A stretch of DNA of 39,411 bases from Ilumatobacteraceae bacterium (GCA_025463265.1 JAOBWH010000116.1:1-39411); one strand, 5' to 3'; shown: positions 1 to 7,956, counted from the first letter of the stretch. A program made the numbers and translations. Notes: a model not told the origin generated them from the sequence alone.

Positions 1-2160
1 GGTGGCCTCGCGGTTGTCGCCGCCGACCTGCTCGCCCTCACCATGCTCGCCGCACCCGGTGAACTCGGCGCGGACGTCGCGGTCGGCACCAGCCAGCGAC
101 TCGGTGTGCCCATGGGCTTCGGTGGCCCGCACGCCGGCTACATGGCGGTCCGCGCCGGGCTCCAGCGCTCGCTGCCGGGCCGCCTGGTGGGCGTGTCGAT
201 CGACGCCGACGGCAACCGGGCCTACCGCCTGGCCCTGCAGACCCGTGAGCAGCACATCCGCCGGGAGAAGGCCACCTCCAACATCTGCACCGCCCAGGTG
301 CTGCTGGCCGTCACCGCCTCGATGTACGCCGTGTACCACGGCCCCGAAGGCCTGACCGACATCGCCCTGCGCACGCACCGCTACGCCGCCACGCTCGCCC
401 AGGGCCTGCGGTCCGGTGGGGTCGAGGTGGTCCACAGCGCCTTCTTCGACACCCTGACCGCCCGGGCGCCCGGGGCGGCCGCAGAGGTGGTCGCCCGAGC
501 GCTCGACGCCGGCATCAACCTGCGCCTCGTCGACGGTGACACCGTCGGCATCGCCACCGACGAGACCACCACCCGCGGCGACCTCGCGGCCGTCCTCGGC
601 GCCTTCGGCGTCACGGGCGCCGACCTCGACGCCCTCGACGCCGCAGCCGGCTCGGCCATCCCCGCCGGGCTCGAGCGCGACACCCCGTTCCTCACCCACC
701 CGGTGTTCCACGAGCACCGCTCGGAGACGGCGATGCTGCGCTACCTGCGCATGCTCGCCGACCGGGACCTGGCGCTCGACCGCTCGATGATCCCGCTGGG
801 CTCGTGCACCATGAAGCTCAACGCCACGGCGGAGATGGAGTCGATCACCTGGCCCGAGTTCGGCCAGATCCACCCCTTCGCCCCCCTCCCCCAGTCCGAG
901 GGCTACCGCCAGCTCATCAGCGAGCTGGAGTCCTGGCTGGTCGAGATCACCGGCTACGCCGCCGTCTCGCTGCAGCCCAACGCCGGGTCCCAGGGAGAGC
1001 TGGCCGGCCTGCTCGCCATCCGGGCGTACCACCGCTCGCGCGGCGACCTCCAGCGCGACCTGTGCCTGATCCCGTCGTCGGCCCACGGCACCAACGCCGC
1101 CAGCGCCGTCATGGCCGGGATGCGGGTGGTCGTGGTGGCCTGCGACGACGCCGGCAACGTCGACCTCGAGGACCTGCGGGCCAAGATCGCAGCGCACGGC
1201 GAGACTCTCGCAGCGCTCATGATCACCTACCCGAGCACCCACGGCGTGTTCGAGGAGGCCGTCACCGACATCTGCGCCGCCGTCCACGACGCTGGAGGTC
1301 AGGTGTACCTCGACGGTGCCAACCTCAACGCCATGGTCGGCCTGGCCCGCCCGGGGCGCTTCGGCGCCGACGTCAGCCACCTCAACCTCCACAAGACGTT
1401 CTGCATCCCCCACGGCGGTGGTGGTCCCGGCGTCGGTCCCGTCGCGGTCGGCGAGCACCTGAAGCCGTTCCTGCCCAACCACCCGCTGGTGGCCGAGGCC
1501 GGCCCGGCCACGGGCCCCGGCCCCATCTCCGGTGCGCCGTGGGGCTCCGCCAGCATCTTGCCCATCCCGTGGGCCTACGTCCGCATGATGGGCGCCGAGG
1601 GCCTGCGGCGCGCCACCCAGGTGGCCATCCTCAACGCCAACTACATCGCCCACCGCCTCCAGCCCCACTACCCGGTGCTCTACACCGGCCGCGGCGGTCT
1701 CGTGGCCCACGAGTGCATCGTGGACCTGCGGCCCATCGCCAAGGACACGGGCGTGTCGGTCGACGATGTGGCCAAGCGCCTCATCGACTACGGCTTCCAC
1801 GCCCCCACGATGAGCTTCCCGGTGCCGGGCACCTTGATGATCGAGCCCACCGAGTCCGAGGACCTGGGCGAGATCGACCGCTTCTGCGACGCCATGATCG
1901 CCATCCGCGCCGAGATCGCCAAGGTCGGCAGCGGCGACTGGCCCGTCGAGGACAACCCGCTCGCCAACGCGCCGCACACGGTCCACTGCCTGACCCAGAC
2001 CGGGTGGGACCACCCGTACACCCGCGAGGAGGGGGCCTTCCCCTCCCCCACGGTCCGCCGCGGCGACCGCTACTTCCCGCCGGTCCGCCGCATCGACGGC
2101 GCCCACGGCGACCGTCACCTCATCTGCAGCTGCCCGCCGGTCGAGGACTTCGCCGAGTAG
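1..2160 (+). CDS. gcvP: Glycine dehydrogenase (decarboxylating), P protein, 5'-truncated
   Basis: The PLP-dependent P protein of the glycine cleavage system decarboxylates glycine and passes the aminomethyl group to lipoyl-GcvH. The visible 719 residues are in frame from base 1 and lack the N-terminal quarter of a roughly 950-residue enzyme. The PLP lysine sits in the motif [16 protein letters not shown] near 1390-1430, and the C-terminal half carries GSCTMKLNA near 800 and the SAHGTNAAS segment near 1080. The TAG stop at 2158-2160 directly abuts the stop of the convergent DUF3806 gene with no room for a terminator. GcvT and GcvH are encoded nearby on the other strand, so the system is nearly complete here. 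Identification is firm; only the start is missing. Confidence 0.97.
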   Translation, partial: GGLAVVAADLLALTMLAAPGELGADVAVGTSQRLGVPMGFGGPHAGYMAVRAGLQRSLPGRLVGVSIDADGNRAYRLALQTREQHIRREKATSNICTAQVLLAVTASMYAVYHGPEGLTDIALRTHRYAATLAQGLRSGGVEVVHSAFFDTLTARAPGAAAEVVARALDAGINLRLVDGDTVGIATDETTTRGDLAAVLGAFGVTGADLDALDAAAGSAIPAGLERDTPFLTHPVFHEHRSETAMLRYLRMLADRDLALDRSMIPLGSCTMKLNATAEMESITWPEFGQIHPFAPLPQSEGYRQLISELESWLVEITGYAAVSLQPNAGSQGELAGLLAIRAYHRSRGDLQRDLCLIPSSAHGTNAASAVMAGMRVVVVACDDAGNVDLEDLRAKIAAHGETLAALMITYPSTHGVFEEAVTDICAAVHDAGGQVYLDGANLNAMVGLARPGRFGADVSHLNLHKTFCIPHGGGGPGVGPVAVGEHLKPFLPNHPLVAEAGPATGPGPISGAPWGSASILPIPWAYVRMMGAEGLRRATQVAILNANYIAHRLQPHYPVLYTGRGGLVAHECIVDLRPIAKDTGVSVDDVAKRLIDYGFHAPTMSFPVPGTLMIEPTESEDLGEIDRFCDAMIAIRAEIAKVGSGDWPVEDNPLANAPHTVHCLTQTGWDHPYTREEGAFPSPTVRRGDRYFPPVRRIDGAHGDRHLICSCPPVEDFAE

Positions 2161-2625
2161 TCAGCCCCGTTCCGCCTGGATGGCCCGGATGCGAGCCACG
2201 AGCTCGTCGTGGACCGGCCCGACGAAGCCGGTCTCGCCGGTGACGATGCGCTTCGCCACCAGGTTGCACGGGTGGACGAGGACGTCGCCGGGCTCGCCGT
2301 GGATGGCGAGCTCGGTGCCGGCGTCGTCGGTGGCCATCACCCAGGTGAGGCCGGTGGCGCTCACGAGGTGGTGGCCGAGACCGACGCCCACGGCGTTGAC
2401 CAGGTCGTTGACGTCGGGCCGGTCGTCGGCGTGATCGGCGAACCAGGCCTCGACGGCATCGTCGAGCGAGGCCAGCGAGGGGGGCATCTGCGAGGTGTCG
2501 CAGTACCGCTCCACGAGGCGACGGGCGGCCTCCAGCTGCTGGCCGCGCCACTGCGACTCAGCGATGGAGAGCGGCGACAGCTCCGGGGGCGCCGCTTCCC
2601 GGGGCGCACGGCGGCGGAACGCCAT
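2161..2625 (-). CDS. DUF3806-type protein of unknown function
   Basis: This 154-residue protein has no signal peptide or membrane segment. The N-terminal part is charged and Pro/Ala rich. The body has an acidic helix followed by a GVGLGHHL segment and a short beta-rich domain ending in a VHPCNLVAKR motif, which resembles the DUF3806 family from memory. No catalytic residues are evident. It starts with ATG at 2625, 10 nt after the gcvT stop, so it is probably the distal gene of a gcvT operon. Function is unknown; the link to glycine cleavage rests only on position. Confidence 0.8.
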   Translation of the reverse strand: MAFRRRAPREAAPPELSPLSIAESQWRGQQLEAARRLVERYCDTSQMPPSLASLDDAVEAWFADHADDRPDVNDLVNAVGVGLGHHLVSATGLTWVMATDDAGTELAIHGEPGDVLVHPCNLVAKRIVTGETGFVGPVHDELVARIRAIQAERG

Positions 2626-2635
2626 CAGGACCGGG

Positions 2636-3712
2636 TCAGCCGACCGGCTGGGCGGGGGTGGCCGCCACGAACGGGGGCTTGACCACGAGCGCGTCGACCG
2701 GCTCGCCGCGGACGTCGATCTGGACGGTGTCGCCGATCTCCACCGACGGCGGAAGGAATGCGAGGGCGATGCCCTTCTCGAGCGTCGGGGAGAAGTTGCC
2801 GCTGGTGATGACGCCCGACTCGACGCCGTCGATCAGGACGACCTGGTCAGCGCGCGGTGGGCGGCGGCCCTCGATGGTGAGGGCGCGGAGGCGGCGGCGG
2901 ACCCCCGCCTCCTTCTCGCGGAGCAGGACGTCGCGCCCCAGGAAGTCGCCCTTGTCCCAGCTCACCACCCAGCCCAGGCCGGCCTGGAGGGTGGTGATGC
3001 CCTGACCCAGCTCGTGGCCGTGCAGCGGGAGCGCCGCCTCCAGGCGGAGCGTGTCTCGGGCGCCGAGGCCCGCGGGGATGTACCCGGCGGCGAGCACGGC
3101 GTCCCACAGATGGGTGGCGTGGGCGGCCGGCACGGCGATCTCGACACCGTCCTCGCCCGTGTAGCCGGTCCCGGCCACGACGCAGTCGATGCCGTTCCAG
3201 GTCAGCTGCTCGACGTGGAAGCGGCCGACGGCAGCGGCTTCGGGCCAGATGGCGTGGAGCCGCGGGCGCGCCGCCGGGCCCTGGAGGGCGAGGATGGCAC
3301 GGGTCTCGGTGACGTCGACCGCCCCCTCCCCGAGCGCGTTGGACACGCCGATGGTGTTGGAGGCGTTCGGCATGACATCGAACGACTCGTCGTCGATCCA
3401 CCACACGATGATGTCGTCCACCACCGAAGCGTCGTTGGGGCTGAGCAGGTGCGTGTACTGCGCCCGACCGGGACCGACCTTGCCGAGGTCGTTGGTGAAC
3501 GCCCGCTGGAGCCGCTCGAGCGCATCGGGGCCGGCGATGTGCACCGTGCCCAGGTGGCTGACATCGAAGACGACGGCGTCGGTGCGGCAGGCCCGGTGCT
3601 CGGCGAGCGTGCCGGACGGGTACGACAGGGGCATGTCCCAGCCGCCGAACTCCACCAGCTTGGCGCCGAGGGCGCGGTGGGCAGCGTCGAGAGGAGAGGT
3701 GCGTAGCGTCAC
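2636..3712 (-). CDS. gcvT: Aminomethyltransferase, glycine cleavage T protein
   Basis: GcvT transfers the methylene carbon from aminomethyl-lipoyl-GcvH to tetrahydrofolate and releases ammonia. The 358-residue length is normal. N-terminal FGGWDMPLSY, FDVSHLGT and the central GTGYTGEDGVEI are family landmarks. The C-terminal barrel includes RGEPVDALVV. The start is GTG at 3712: a TACGAT hexamer ends 6 nt upstream and there is no ribosome binding site, which fits a leaderless mRNA. The DUF3806 gene follows 10 nt downstream. Unlike the M. tuberculosis gcvH-gcvB locus, gcvT is placed inside this cluster. Confidence 0.96.
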   Translation of the reverse strand: MTLRTSPLDAAHRALGAKLVEFGGWDMPLSYPSGTLAEHRACRTDAVVFDVSHLGTVHIAGPDALERLQRAFTNDLGKVGPGRAQYTHLLSPNDASVVDDIIVWWIDDESFDVMPNASNTIGVSNALGEGAVDVTETRAILALQGPAARPRLHAIWPEAAAVGRFHVEQLTWNGIDCVVAGTGYTGEDGVEIAVPAAHATHLWDAVLAAGYIPAGLGARDTLRLEAALPLHGHELGQGITTLQAGLGWVVSWDKGDFLGRDVLLREKEAGVRRRLRALTIEGRRPPRADQVVLIDGVESGVITSGNFSPTLEKGIALAFLPPSVEIGDTVQIDVRGEPVDALVVKPPFVAATPAQPVG

Positions 3713-3718
3713 GGGTCG

Positions 3719-3724
3719 ATCGTA
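3719..3724 (-). promoter_or_regulatory. Putative -10 of gcvT (leaderless)
   Basis: Read on the minus strand, TACGAT ends 6 nt before the GTG start of gcvT. No clear -35 or Shine-Dalgarno sequence is seen. The spacing predicts transcription starting at or next to the start codon. Confidence 0.5.
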
Positions 3725-3727
3725 GTG

Positions 3728-3743
3728 GGGGCGTTCCCGCCCC
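3728..3743 (-). terminator. Putative hairpin terminator
   Basis: GGGGCG / CGCCCC form a 6-bp stem around a 4-nt TTCC loop, 17 nt beyond the stop of the nuclease-like gene and just before the gcvT promoter. There is no U-tract, so termination is inferred from position and stem strength. Confidence 0.4.
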
Positions 3744-3760
3744 TCGTCAGCCCGCCTTGC

Positions 3761-4264
3761 TCAGCCGGCCGCCGGCCTGCGCCAGACCGCCTGCTCGTCG
3801 ACGGGCATGTGCAGCGTGCCCAGGCCCAGCAGGCCGAGCGGTTCGGTGGCGACCTGGACCTCATCGCCGAAGTCGGCGAGCTGCTCGGGCGCTTCGAGCC
3901 CGTAGCGGACCAGCAGCGAGAGGTAGTCGCGCTGGTAGAGCAGGGCGATGTCGATCAGCGGCTGGACCTCGCGCAGCTTGCGCACCTTGCCGTTCTTCTT
4001 GGTGACCAGCTTCTGGTTGAGCGTGGTGACCTCGATGTACCGCCCGTGGTCAGGCAGGTAGAAGTCCGGCGAGAACGCCCACGTGGTCGATCCGTCCTCG
4101 CCGCGCTCGAGGACGAAGGTGTGCGGCTCGTACTCCCACCGCACCCGGTAGAAGTCGAGGAGCCGGGCGAACTGGCGCTCCGAGTTGTGGGCGAACGCGA
4201 CCTGCTCGTAGGGCAGCCCGACCGAGACGGGCGGCGGCGGGTCGACCGGTGCGATCGGGCTCAG
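3761..4264 (-). CDS. PD-(D/E)xK nuclease-like protein of unknown function
   Basis: The coding frame is clear from a protein-like segment beginning PYEQVAFAHNSERQFARLL and continuing with WEYEPHTF, SPDFYLP, YIEVTT and LVTKKNGKVRKLRE. The arrangement of an Asp in SPDFYLP, a Glu in IEVTT and a Lys-rich stretch resembles the PD-(D/E)xK nuclease core, but the usual ExK lysine is a threonine, so activity is uncertain. No ATG, GTG or TTG lies at the expected N-terminus. I place the start at CTG 4264, which overlaps the merR stop as CTGA, like the ATGA and GTGA overlaps elsewhere in this window; that gives 167 residues. A -1 frameshift from merR is the alternative. I recall related domains in actinobacteria near or fused to hypoxanthine phosphoribosyltransferases, and one lies two genes upstream, but I cannot check this here. 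Confidence 0.7.
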   Translation of the reverse strand: MSPIAPVDPPPPVSVGLPYEQVAFAHNSERQFARLLDFYRVRWEYEPHTFVLERGEDGSTTWAFSPDFYLPDHGRYIEVTTLNQKLVTKKNGKVRKLREVQPLIDIALLYQRDYLSLLVRYGLEAPEQLADFGDEVQVATEPLGLLGLGTLHMPVDEQAVWRRPAAG

Positions 4265-4734
4265 CTCCCCGTGGCGGCTTGTGGCGCCGGGACCCGGGCC
4301 GGGGTGGCGGCGGCGGTGGGGTTGAGCTCGGCGACGGCGGCATCGATCTCGGCCTGGACGCCGTCGAGCGACAGCAGGCTGGTCATGACGAACTGCCCGG
4401 CGTTGATCACGTCGAGCAGCTCGGCGTCGTCGCGGACGAGGATGGCCTTGCCGCCGCCGATGACGAGACGGGCCGACGAGACGTTCTCGCCCAGCTCGAC
4501 CCGGAGGTAGGCGAACGCCGTGCGGACCGACTCCAGCTTGATGCCGGCGTCGAGCATGGACTTCACGACCTTGAGCTCCAGCAGGTCCCGGTAGCTGTAC
4601 TGCCGCCGGCTCCCGCTGCCAGCCGCGTCGGTCACCGACGGCCGGATCAGGTCCGTGCGCGCCCAGTAGTCCAGCTGGCGGTAGCTGATCCCGACGATCT
4701 CCGCTGCCTTCTTGCCGCTGTAGTTCTGGGTCAT
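4261..4734 (-). CDS. MerR-family transcriptional regulator (Rv1830-like)
   Basis: The N-terminal winged helix-turn-helix reads KAAEIVGISYRQLDYWARTDLIRPS, trimmed here to its middle: VGISYRQLDYWARTDLI, typical of MerR DNA-recognition helices. It is followed by a YSYRDLLELKVVKSML hinge and a dimerisation helix. No cysteine-rich metal site is visible at the C-terminus. The start is ATG at 4734, chosen because GGGAG lies 9 nt upstream and a good promoter ends near 4810; an in-frame start at 4788 would lie downstream of that promoter but adds a non-conserved tail. By gene order it corresponds to Rv1830 of M. tuberculosis. The product is 157 residues, shorter than I recall for mycobacterial relatives. 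Confidence 0.9.
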   Translation of the reverse strand: MTQNYSGKKAAEIVGISYRQLDYWARTDLIRPSVTDAAGSGSRRQYSYRDLLELKVVKSMLDAGIKLESVRTAFAYLRVELGENVSSARLVIGGGKAILVRDDAELLDVINAGQFVMTSLLSLDGVQAEIDAAVAELNPTAAATPARVPAPQAATGS

Positions 4735-4809
4735 GGCACCGGTCTCCCGCGTCGTCGACTGCGTCTGGATGGGTCGAACGGACCACATGCCCGTAACTAC
4801 GTACGTGTC

Positions 4810-4838
4810 ACCCTACGGAACGCGGCGCGCGGGGTCAA
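4810..4838 (-). promoter_or_regulatory. Sigma-70-type promoter of the second merR
   Basis: On the minus strand TTGACC (4833-4838) and TAGGGT (4810-4815) are separated by exactly 17 nt. This is the best -35/-10 pair in the window. The predicted start falls at an ACGTACGT palindrome (about 4796-4803), leaving a leader of roughly 65 nt that contains a Shine-Dalgarno sequence. Confidence 0.65.
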
Positions 4839-4872
4839 TGGGAACCGTCGATCTCTGGTGCCGCCTGAGGTG

Positions 4873-4910
4873 CCCTGAACGTCGACATCGACGTCGACGA
4901 GACGTCAGGG
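4873..4910 (-). terminator. Putative hairpin terminator after the DUF151 gene
   Basis: CCCTGA(A)CGTC pairs with GACGTCAGGG: ten base pairs with one bulged A, closing a GTCGAC-rich loop. It begins 15 nt beyond the DUF151 stop and sits upstream of the merR promoter. There is no U-tract. Confidence 0.4.
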
Positions 4911-4924
4911 CGACCGACGCGCCA

Positions 4925-5425
4925 TCAGGTGGCGAAGTCCTCGGGGTTGACCGAGTCGATGAAGTCGCGGAACTCCTCCACGATCTCCTCGCTCTGCACC
5001 GGGTCGTCGTCGCCGTCGTCGGGGTCCTCGAGGTAGCCGGCCTCGTCGAGGACGGCCTCGGCAGCGTGGATGGGCGCACCGGTCCGGGCGGCGAGGGCGA
5101 TGGCGTCAGACGGGCGGGCGGAGAGGGTGTGGACGCCGTCGTGGGCGTGCAGCTCCAGCTCGGCGATGAAGACGCCCTCGCGCAGCTCGGTGACGGTGAC
5201 CTTCTCCAGGCTGACGCCGAGCTCGTCGAGGAGGTTCTGCAACAGGTCGTGGGTCATCGGCCGCGGGGTGATGACCTCCTCGAGGGCGAACGCGATGGCG
5301 GTGGCCTCGGGTGCGCCGATGAAGATCGGCAGGACCCGGCCGGCACCGCCCACCTCGCGCAGCAGCGCGATCGGCGAGCTGCTGGGCATCTCCACCCGCA
5401 CTCCGACGAGTTCCATCTCGGCCAT
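4925..5425 (-). CDS. Bifunctional nuclease (DUF151/BFN) family protein
   Basis: This 166-residue protein has the BFN layout: an N-terminal strand MELVGVRVEMPSS, the LPIFIGAPEATAIAFAL segment, the PRPMTHDLLQNLLDELG helix, and the SARPSDAIALAARTGAPI motif. An acidic C-terminal tail follows. Family members are described as nucleases or stress-response proteins, but the physiological substrate is not settled. It is the positional equivalent of Rv1829, between the two MerR genes. The ATG at 5425 has TAGACT ending 7 nt upstream and no Shine-Dalgarno, so it probably has its own leaderless promoter separate from the upstream phosphoribosyltransferase-like gene. Confidence 0.92.
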   Translation of the reverse strand: MAEMELVGVRVEMPSSSPIALLREVGGAGRVLPIFIGAPEATAIAFALEEVITPRPMTHDLLQNLLDELGVSLEKVTVTELREGVFIAELELHAHDGVHTLSARPSDAIALAARTGAPIHAAEAVLDEAGYLEDPDDGDDDPVQSEEIVEEFRDFIDSVNPEDFAT

Positions 5426-5432
5426 CGGAGCC

Positions 5433-5438
5433 AGTCTA
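5433..5438 (-). promoter_or_regulatory. Putative -10 of the DUF151 gene (leaderless)
   Basis: TAGACT on the minus strand ends 7 nt before ATG 5425. No Shine-Dalgarno sequence intervenes. Confidence 0.5.
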
Positions 5439-5470
5439 CCGCCGTCGGTCCTCCGCCCGACCCGGCACGT

Positions 5471-6049
5471 TCAGGTGCGGCCGCCGTGGAGCTGGGCGAC
5501 GTAGCGGTCGGGGTCGTCGGCCAGCGCGCTGCCGTCGGCGGTCCACAGGCCGCGGAGGTTGCGGTAGCGGCCGGCGTAGTCCAGCCCGTAGCCGATCAAG
5601 AAGGCGTCAGGTGCGTCGAGCGCGGCGTAGTGGACGGTGAGCGGGAGGATCCGCCGGGCCCGCTTGTCGGCCAGGGTGCACACCCGCAGGCTGGCGGGCT
5701 CCTGGTCGGCGAGGTGCCGCAGGAGGAAGTCCGCGGTGAGGCCGGTGTCGACGATGCCGCTGACGAGCACCAGGTGCTCGCCCGACACCGACCGGTCCAG
5801 GTCCTTGACCACCCGGGTGCGGCCGGCGGCCCCGTCGTAGGGCGCCACCGCCACCAGCTCGAGCCGGGCGGGGACGGTGACGTGGCGGGCCAGGTCGGAG
5901 AGGAACACCACCGAGCCCTTGAGCACGCCGACCAGGGTGACGCCATCGGGGTGGTCGGCGCTGATCGCAGCGCCGAGGGTGCGGGCGTGGGCCTCCAACT
6001 CGTCGGGGCCGGCCAGCAGCTCGGGCGGGGCCACCGACGGCGCGGGCAC
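5471..6049 (-). CDS. Hypoxanthine phosphoribosyltransferase-like protein, altered PRPP loop
   Basis: The 192-residue protein is collinear with bacterial Hpt: LVGVLKGSVVFLSDLAR (the loop binding pyrophosphate), VKDLD, then the core segment and a C-terminal YGLDYAGRYRNLRGLW. In the PRPP-binding loop, however, the usual acidic pair (E-D before I-x-D-T-G) is S97-G98, giving LVSGIVDTGLT; the later Asp101 is kept. Loss of the acidic pair would weaken ribose-hydroxyl and Mg contacts, so catalysis is doubtful or altered. The start is GTG 6049, 7 nt after the ftsR stop, placing it as the last gene of gcvH-garA-ftsR-hpt. It interrupts the mycobacterial gene order. It could be a true Hpt with a variant loop, or a regulatory homologue. 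Confidence 0.82.
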   Translation of the reverse strand: MPAPSVAPPELLAGPDELEAHARTLGAAISADHPDGVTLVGVLKGSVVFLSDLARHVTVPARLELVAVAPYDGAAGRTRVVKDLDRSVSGEHLVLVSGIVDTGLTADFLLRHLADQEPASLRVCTLADKRARRILPLTVHYAALDAPDAFLIGYGLDYAGRYRNLRGLWTADGSALADDPDRYVAQLHGGRT

Positions 6050-6056
6050 CGCGGAC

Positions 6057-7031
6057 CTAGCCCTGGTCGAGGTGGCGGCGGAGGTTGGAGCGCAGCAGGG
6101 CCGAACGGAGGTCGTGGCCGAGGTCGGACAGCTCCTCCACCAGCTCGGCGGCCTCCCGCCGGGCCTGCGGGTTGCGCTGCTTGAGCAGCGGCATGGTGAG
6201 CTGCTCGAGGAACCCCGCCTCGCGCTCGGCCGCGACCTTGTACATGCGGAGGTGACGGGCCTCGACGCCGCGACCCAGGAAGCCGGAGGACTTGCTGGCG
6301 ATCACGAGGGCGTCGCCGTCGTAGAAGACGTCGTTGCCGAGGGGCCGGCCGACGATCAGGCCGTACTGCTCGAGCGAGCGGAGGTCGTCTTTGGTGATGC
6401 TGGCCGCCGTGCACAGCTCCTGGGCGGTGAGGCTGACCTCGCTTGGTCCGGCATCGTTCTTCAAGGGGGCCTCGGCTTCGGCGACGGCGGCACTGGCCTT
6501 CGTGGCGGCGGAGGCCTTGGCCAGGTCCACCATCCAGATGGGCTGGGCATCTTCGGTGATGACGGCCTCGTCGAGCACGGCCTCGGCGCTGGCGGCGGCG
6601 AGGTCTGCGGTGGCGGTGGCGACGGCGGCGGCCACGTGGGCGGGCGAGTCCTCCGACACCGGGACCGCGACGGCGGCCTCCGCCCCCGCCGCGGTGGGAG
6701 AAGCGTCGGCGTCGGGTGCTGTGGCGACCGCACGGGTGGGCGCGGGGGGCGGCGGCGTGCCGTCGGAGAGCAGGAGCTCGCCGTGGCCCGCGTCGGGGTC
6801 GGCGAGGCGGTCCTTGATGACCTTGAGCGGCAAGAAGTGCTCGCGCTGCTGCACGAGGATCCAGCGCAGGCGGTCGATGTCGGCCTCGTAGAACTTGCGG
6901 TAGCCCGACGGGGTGCGCTCGGGGTCGATCAGGCCCTGGCTCTCCAGGAAGCGGATCTTCGAGATGGTCACGTCCGGGAACTCGTCCTGGAGCAGCGACA
7001 GGACCTCGCCGATCGAGAGGTGGTCGCTCAC
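6057..7031 (-). CDS. ftsR: MerR-family cell-division regulator, FtsR-like
   Basis: The N-terminal domain starts MSDHLSIGEVLSLLQDEF and continues IRFLESQGLIDPERTPSGYR, the classic MerR helix-turn-helix and wing. The second conserved block, with GRPLGNDVFYDGDALVIA and an EREAGFLEQLTMPLL helix, matches the Rv1828/Cg1631 (FtsR) class, which activates ftsZ in Corynebacterium. Between them lies an Ala-rich linker of about 90 residues that is likely disordered. The protein is 324 residues. It starts with GTG at 7031, one base after the FHA gene stop, so the two are translationally linked. Assignment rests on motif order and on the gcvH-garA-ftsR synteny. Confidence 0.88.
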   Translation of the reverse strand: MSDHLSIGEVLSLLQDEFPDVTISKIRFLESQGLIDPERTPSGYRKFYEADIDRLRWILVQQREHFLPLKVIKDRLADPDAGHGELLLSDGTPPPPAPTRAVATAPDADASPTAAGAEAAVAVPVSEDSPAHVAAAVATATADLAAASAEAVLDEAVITEDAQPIWMVDLAKASAATKASAAVAEAEAPLKNDAGPSEVSLTAQELCTAASITKDDLRSLEQYGLIVGRPLGNDVFYDGDALVIASKSSGFLGRGVEARHLRMYKVAAEREAGFLEQLTMPLLKQRNPQARREAAELVEELSDLGHDLRSALLRSNLRRHLDQG

Positions 7032-7032
7032 G

Positions 7033-7506
7033 TCAGCCCGCCTCGCCTGCGACGAACACCAGCTTGAACTTGCCCACCTGGAGCTCGTCGCCGTTGGCGA
7101 TGGGCGTGTCGCCCTCGATGCGCTGCTGGTTGAGGTAGGTGCCGTTGAGCGAGCCCACGTCGCGCACGACCGAGCCCGACGTGGTCCGCTCGATCTCGAC
7201 GTGGCGGCGCGACACGGTGACGTCGTCGAGGAAGATGTCGCTGTCGGGGTGGCGGCCGGCGGTGGTGATGACGTGCTCGAGGTCCCACTCGGAGCCCGTG
7301 TTGGGGCCGCGGGTGACGACGAGCTTGCCGCCGGCGCCGACCGACTCCAGGTCGACCTCGATGACCTCCCCCGACTCCGGGTCCAGGGAGAAGGTGATGG
7401 TGGCCGGCTCCTCGGCGGGGCGCTCCAGCGCCTGGCCGCAGGACGAGCAGAAGTTGGAGCCCGCCTGGTTCCGATGTCCGCAGTTGGTGCAGAACACGTC
7501 GCTCAC
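7033..7506 (-). CDS. garA: FHA-domain protein, GarA/OdhI-like, with N-terminal zinc ribbon
   Basis: The C-terminal FHA domain is complete: AGRHPDSDIFLDDVTVSRRH, then VRDVGSLNGTYLN and NGDELQVGKFKLVF, nearly identical in pattern to mycobacterial GarA. GarA and OdhI bind and inhibit 2-oxoglutarate dehydrogenase and control glutamate metabolism according to phosphorylation by Ser/Thr kinases. Here the N-terminus is a CxxC...CxxC zinc ribbon (residues 6-23), and the ETTS phospho-acceptor motif known from GarA is not visible; threonines occur in PATITF. It is 157 residues. GTG 7506 is preceded by AAGGAGG at 5-nt spacing, one of the few strong ribosome sites in the window. It lies 55 nt downstream of gcvH. 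Confidence 0.88.
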   Translation of the reverse strand: MSDVFCTNCGHRNQAGSNFCSSCGQALERPAEEPATITFSLDPESGEVIEVDLESVGAGGKLVVTRGPNTGSEWDLEHVITTAGRHPDSDIFLDDVTVSRRHVEIERTTSGSVVRDVGSLNGTYLNQQRIEGDTPIANGDELQVGKFKLVFVAGEAG

Positions 7507-7561
7507 CGCTTCCTCCTTCCGCAGGGCCCAGGGCGCTGCACGCCGACCGTCGGGATCGTGA

Positions 7562-7942
7562 TCAGCCTTCGATCAGCTTCTGGTACGCCGCCGCGTCGAG
7601 CAGGCCGTCGACCGCACCGGCGTCGCCGAGCTCGATCACGCAGATCCAGCCGTCGCCGTACGGGTCGCCGTTGAGCTGCTCGGGGGTGGTCTCGAGGTCG
7701 CCGTTGACCTCGACGATGGTCCCGGCGAGCGGGGCGTAGATGTCCGAGACCGACTTGGTGGACTCGACCTCGCTGATGCTCTGGCCCGCCGCCACCTCGG
7801 CCCCCTGGTCGGGGACCTGGACGAAGACCACGTCGCCCAGCGCGTCCTGGGCGTAGTCCGTGATCCCGATGGTGATCCGGCTGCCGTCGATCCGGATCCA
7901 CTCGTGGTCGCTGGAGTACTTCAGATCATCGGGGACGTTCAT
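7562..7942 (-). CDS. gcvH: Glycine cleavage system H protein
   Basis: The lipoyl carrier shuttles the aminomethyl group among P, T and L proteins. The 126-residue length is typical. Lys63 in the motif SEVESTKSVSDIYAP is the lipoylation site. The ends are also canonical, with YSSDHEWIRI near the start and a GDGWICVIEL segment late. I chose ATG 7942 (MNVPDDLKYS) rather than an upstream in-frame start at 8020, because homologues begin here and TAGCCT ends 8 nt upstream. It is the first gene of the gcvH-garA-ftsR-hpt-like unit. Confidence 0.97.
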   Translation of the reverse strand: MNVPDDLKYSSDHEWIRIDGSRITIGITDYAQDALGDVVFVQVPDQGAEVAAGQSISEVESTKSVSDIYAPLAGTIVEVNGDLETTPEQLNGDPYGDGWICVIELGDAGAVDGLLDAAAYQKLIEG

Positions 7943-7950
7943 GGAGGCCG

Positions 7951-7956
7951 AGGCTA
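7951..7956 (-). promoter_or_regulatory. Putative -10 of gcvH
   Basis: TAGCCT on the minus strand ends 8 nt before ATG 7942, with no Shine-Dalgarno sequence. Confidence 0.45.

Noticed and set aside
4265-4786. N-terminal extension of the nuclease-like protein through the merR region
   Set aside because: That part is Arg/Pro-rich and out of frame with the clear MerR domain; only the segment after 4264 looks like protein.
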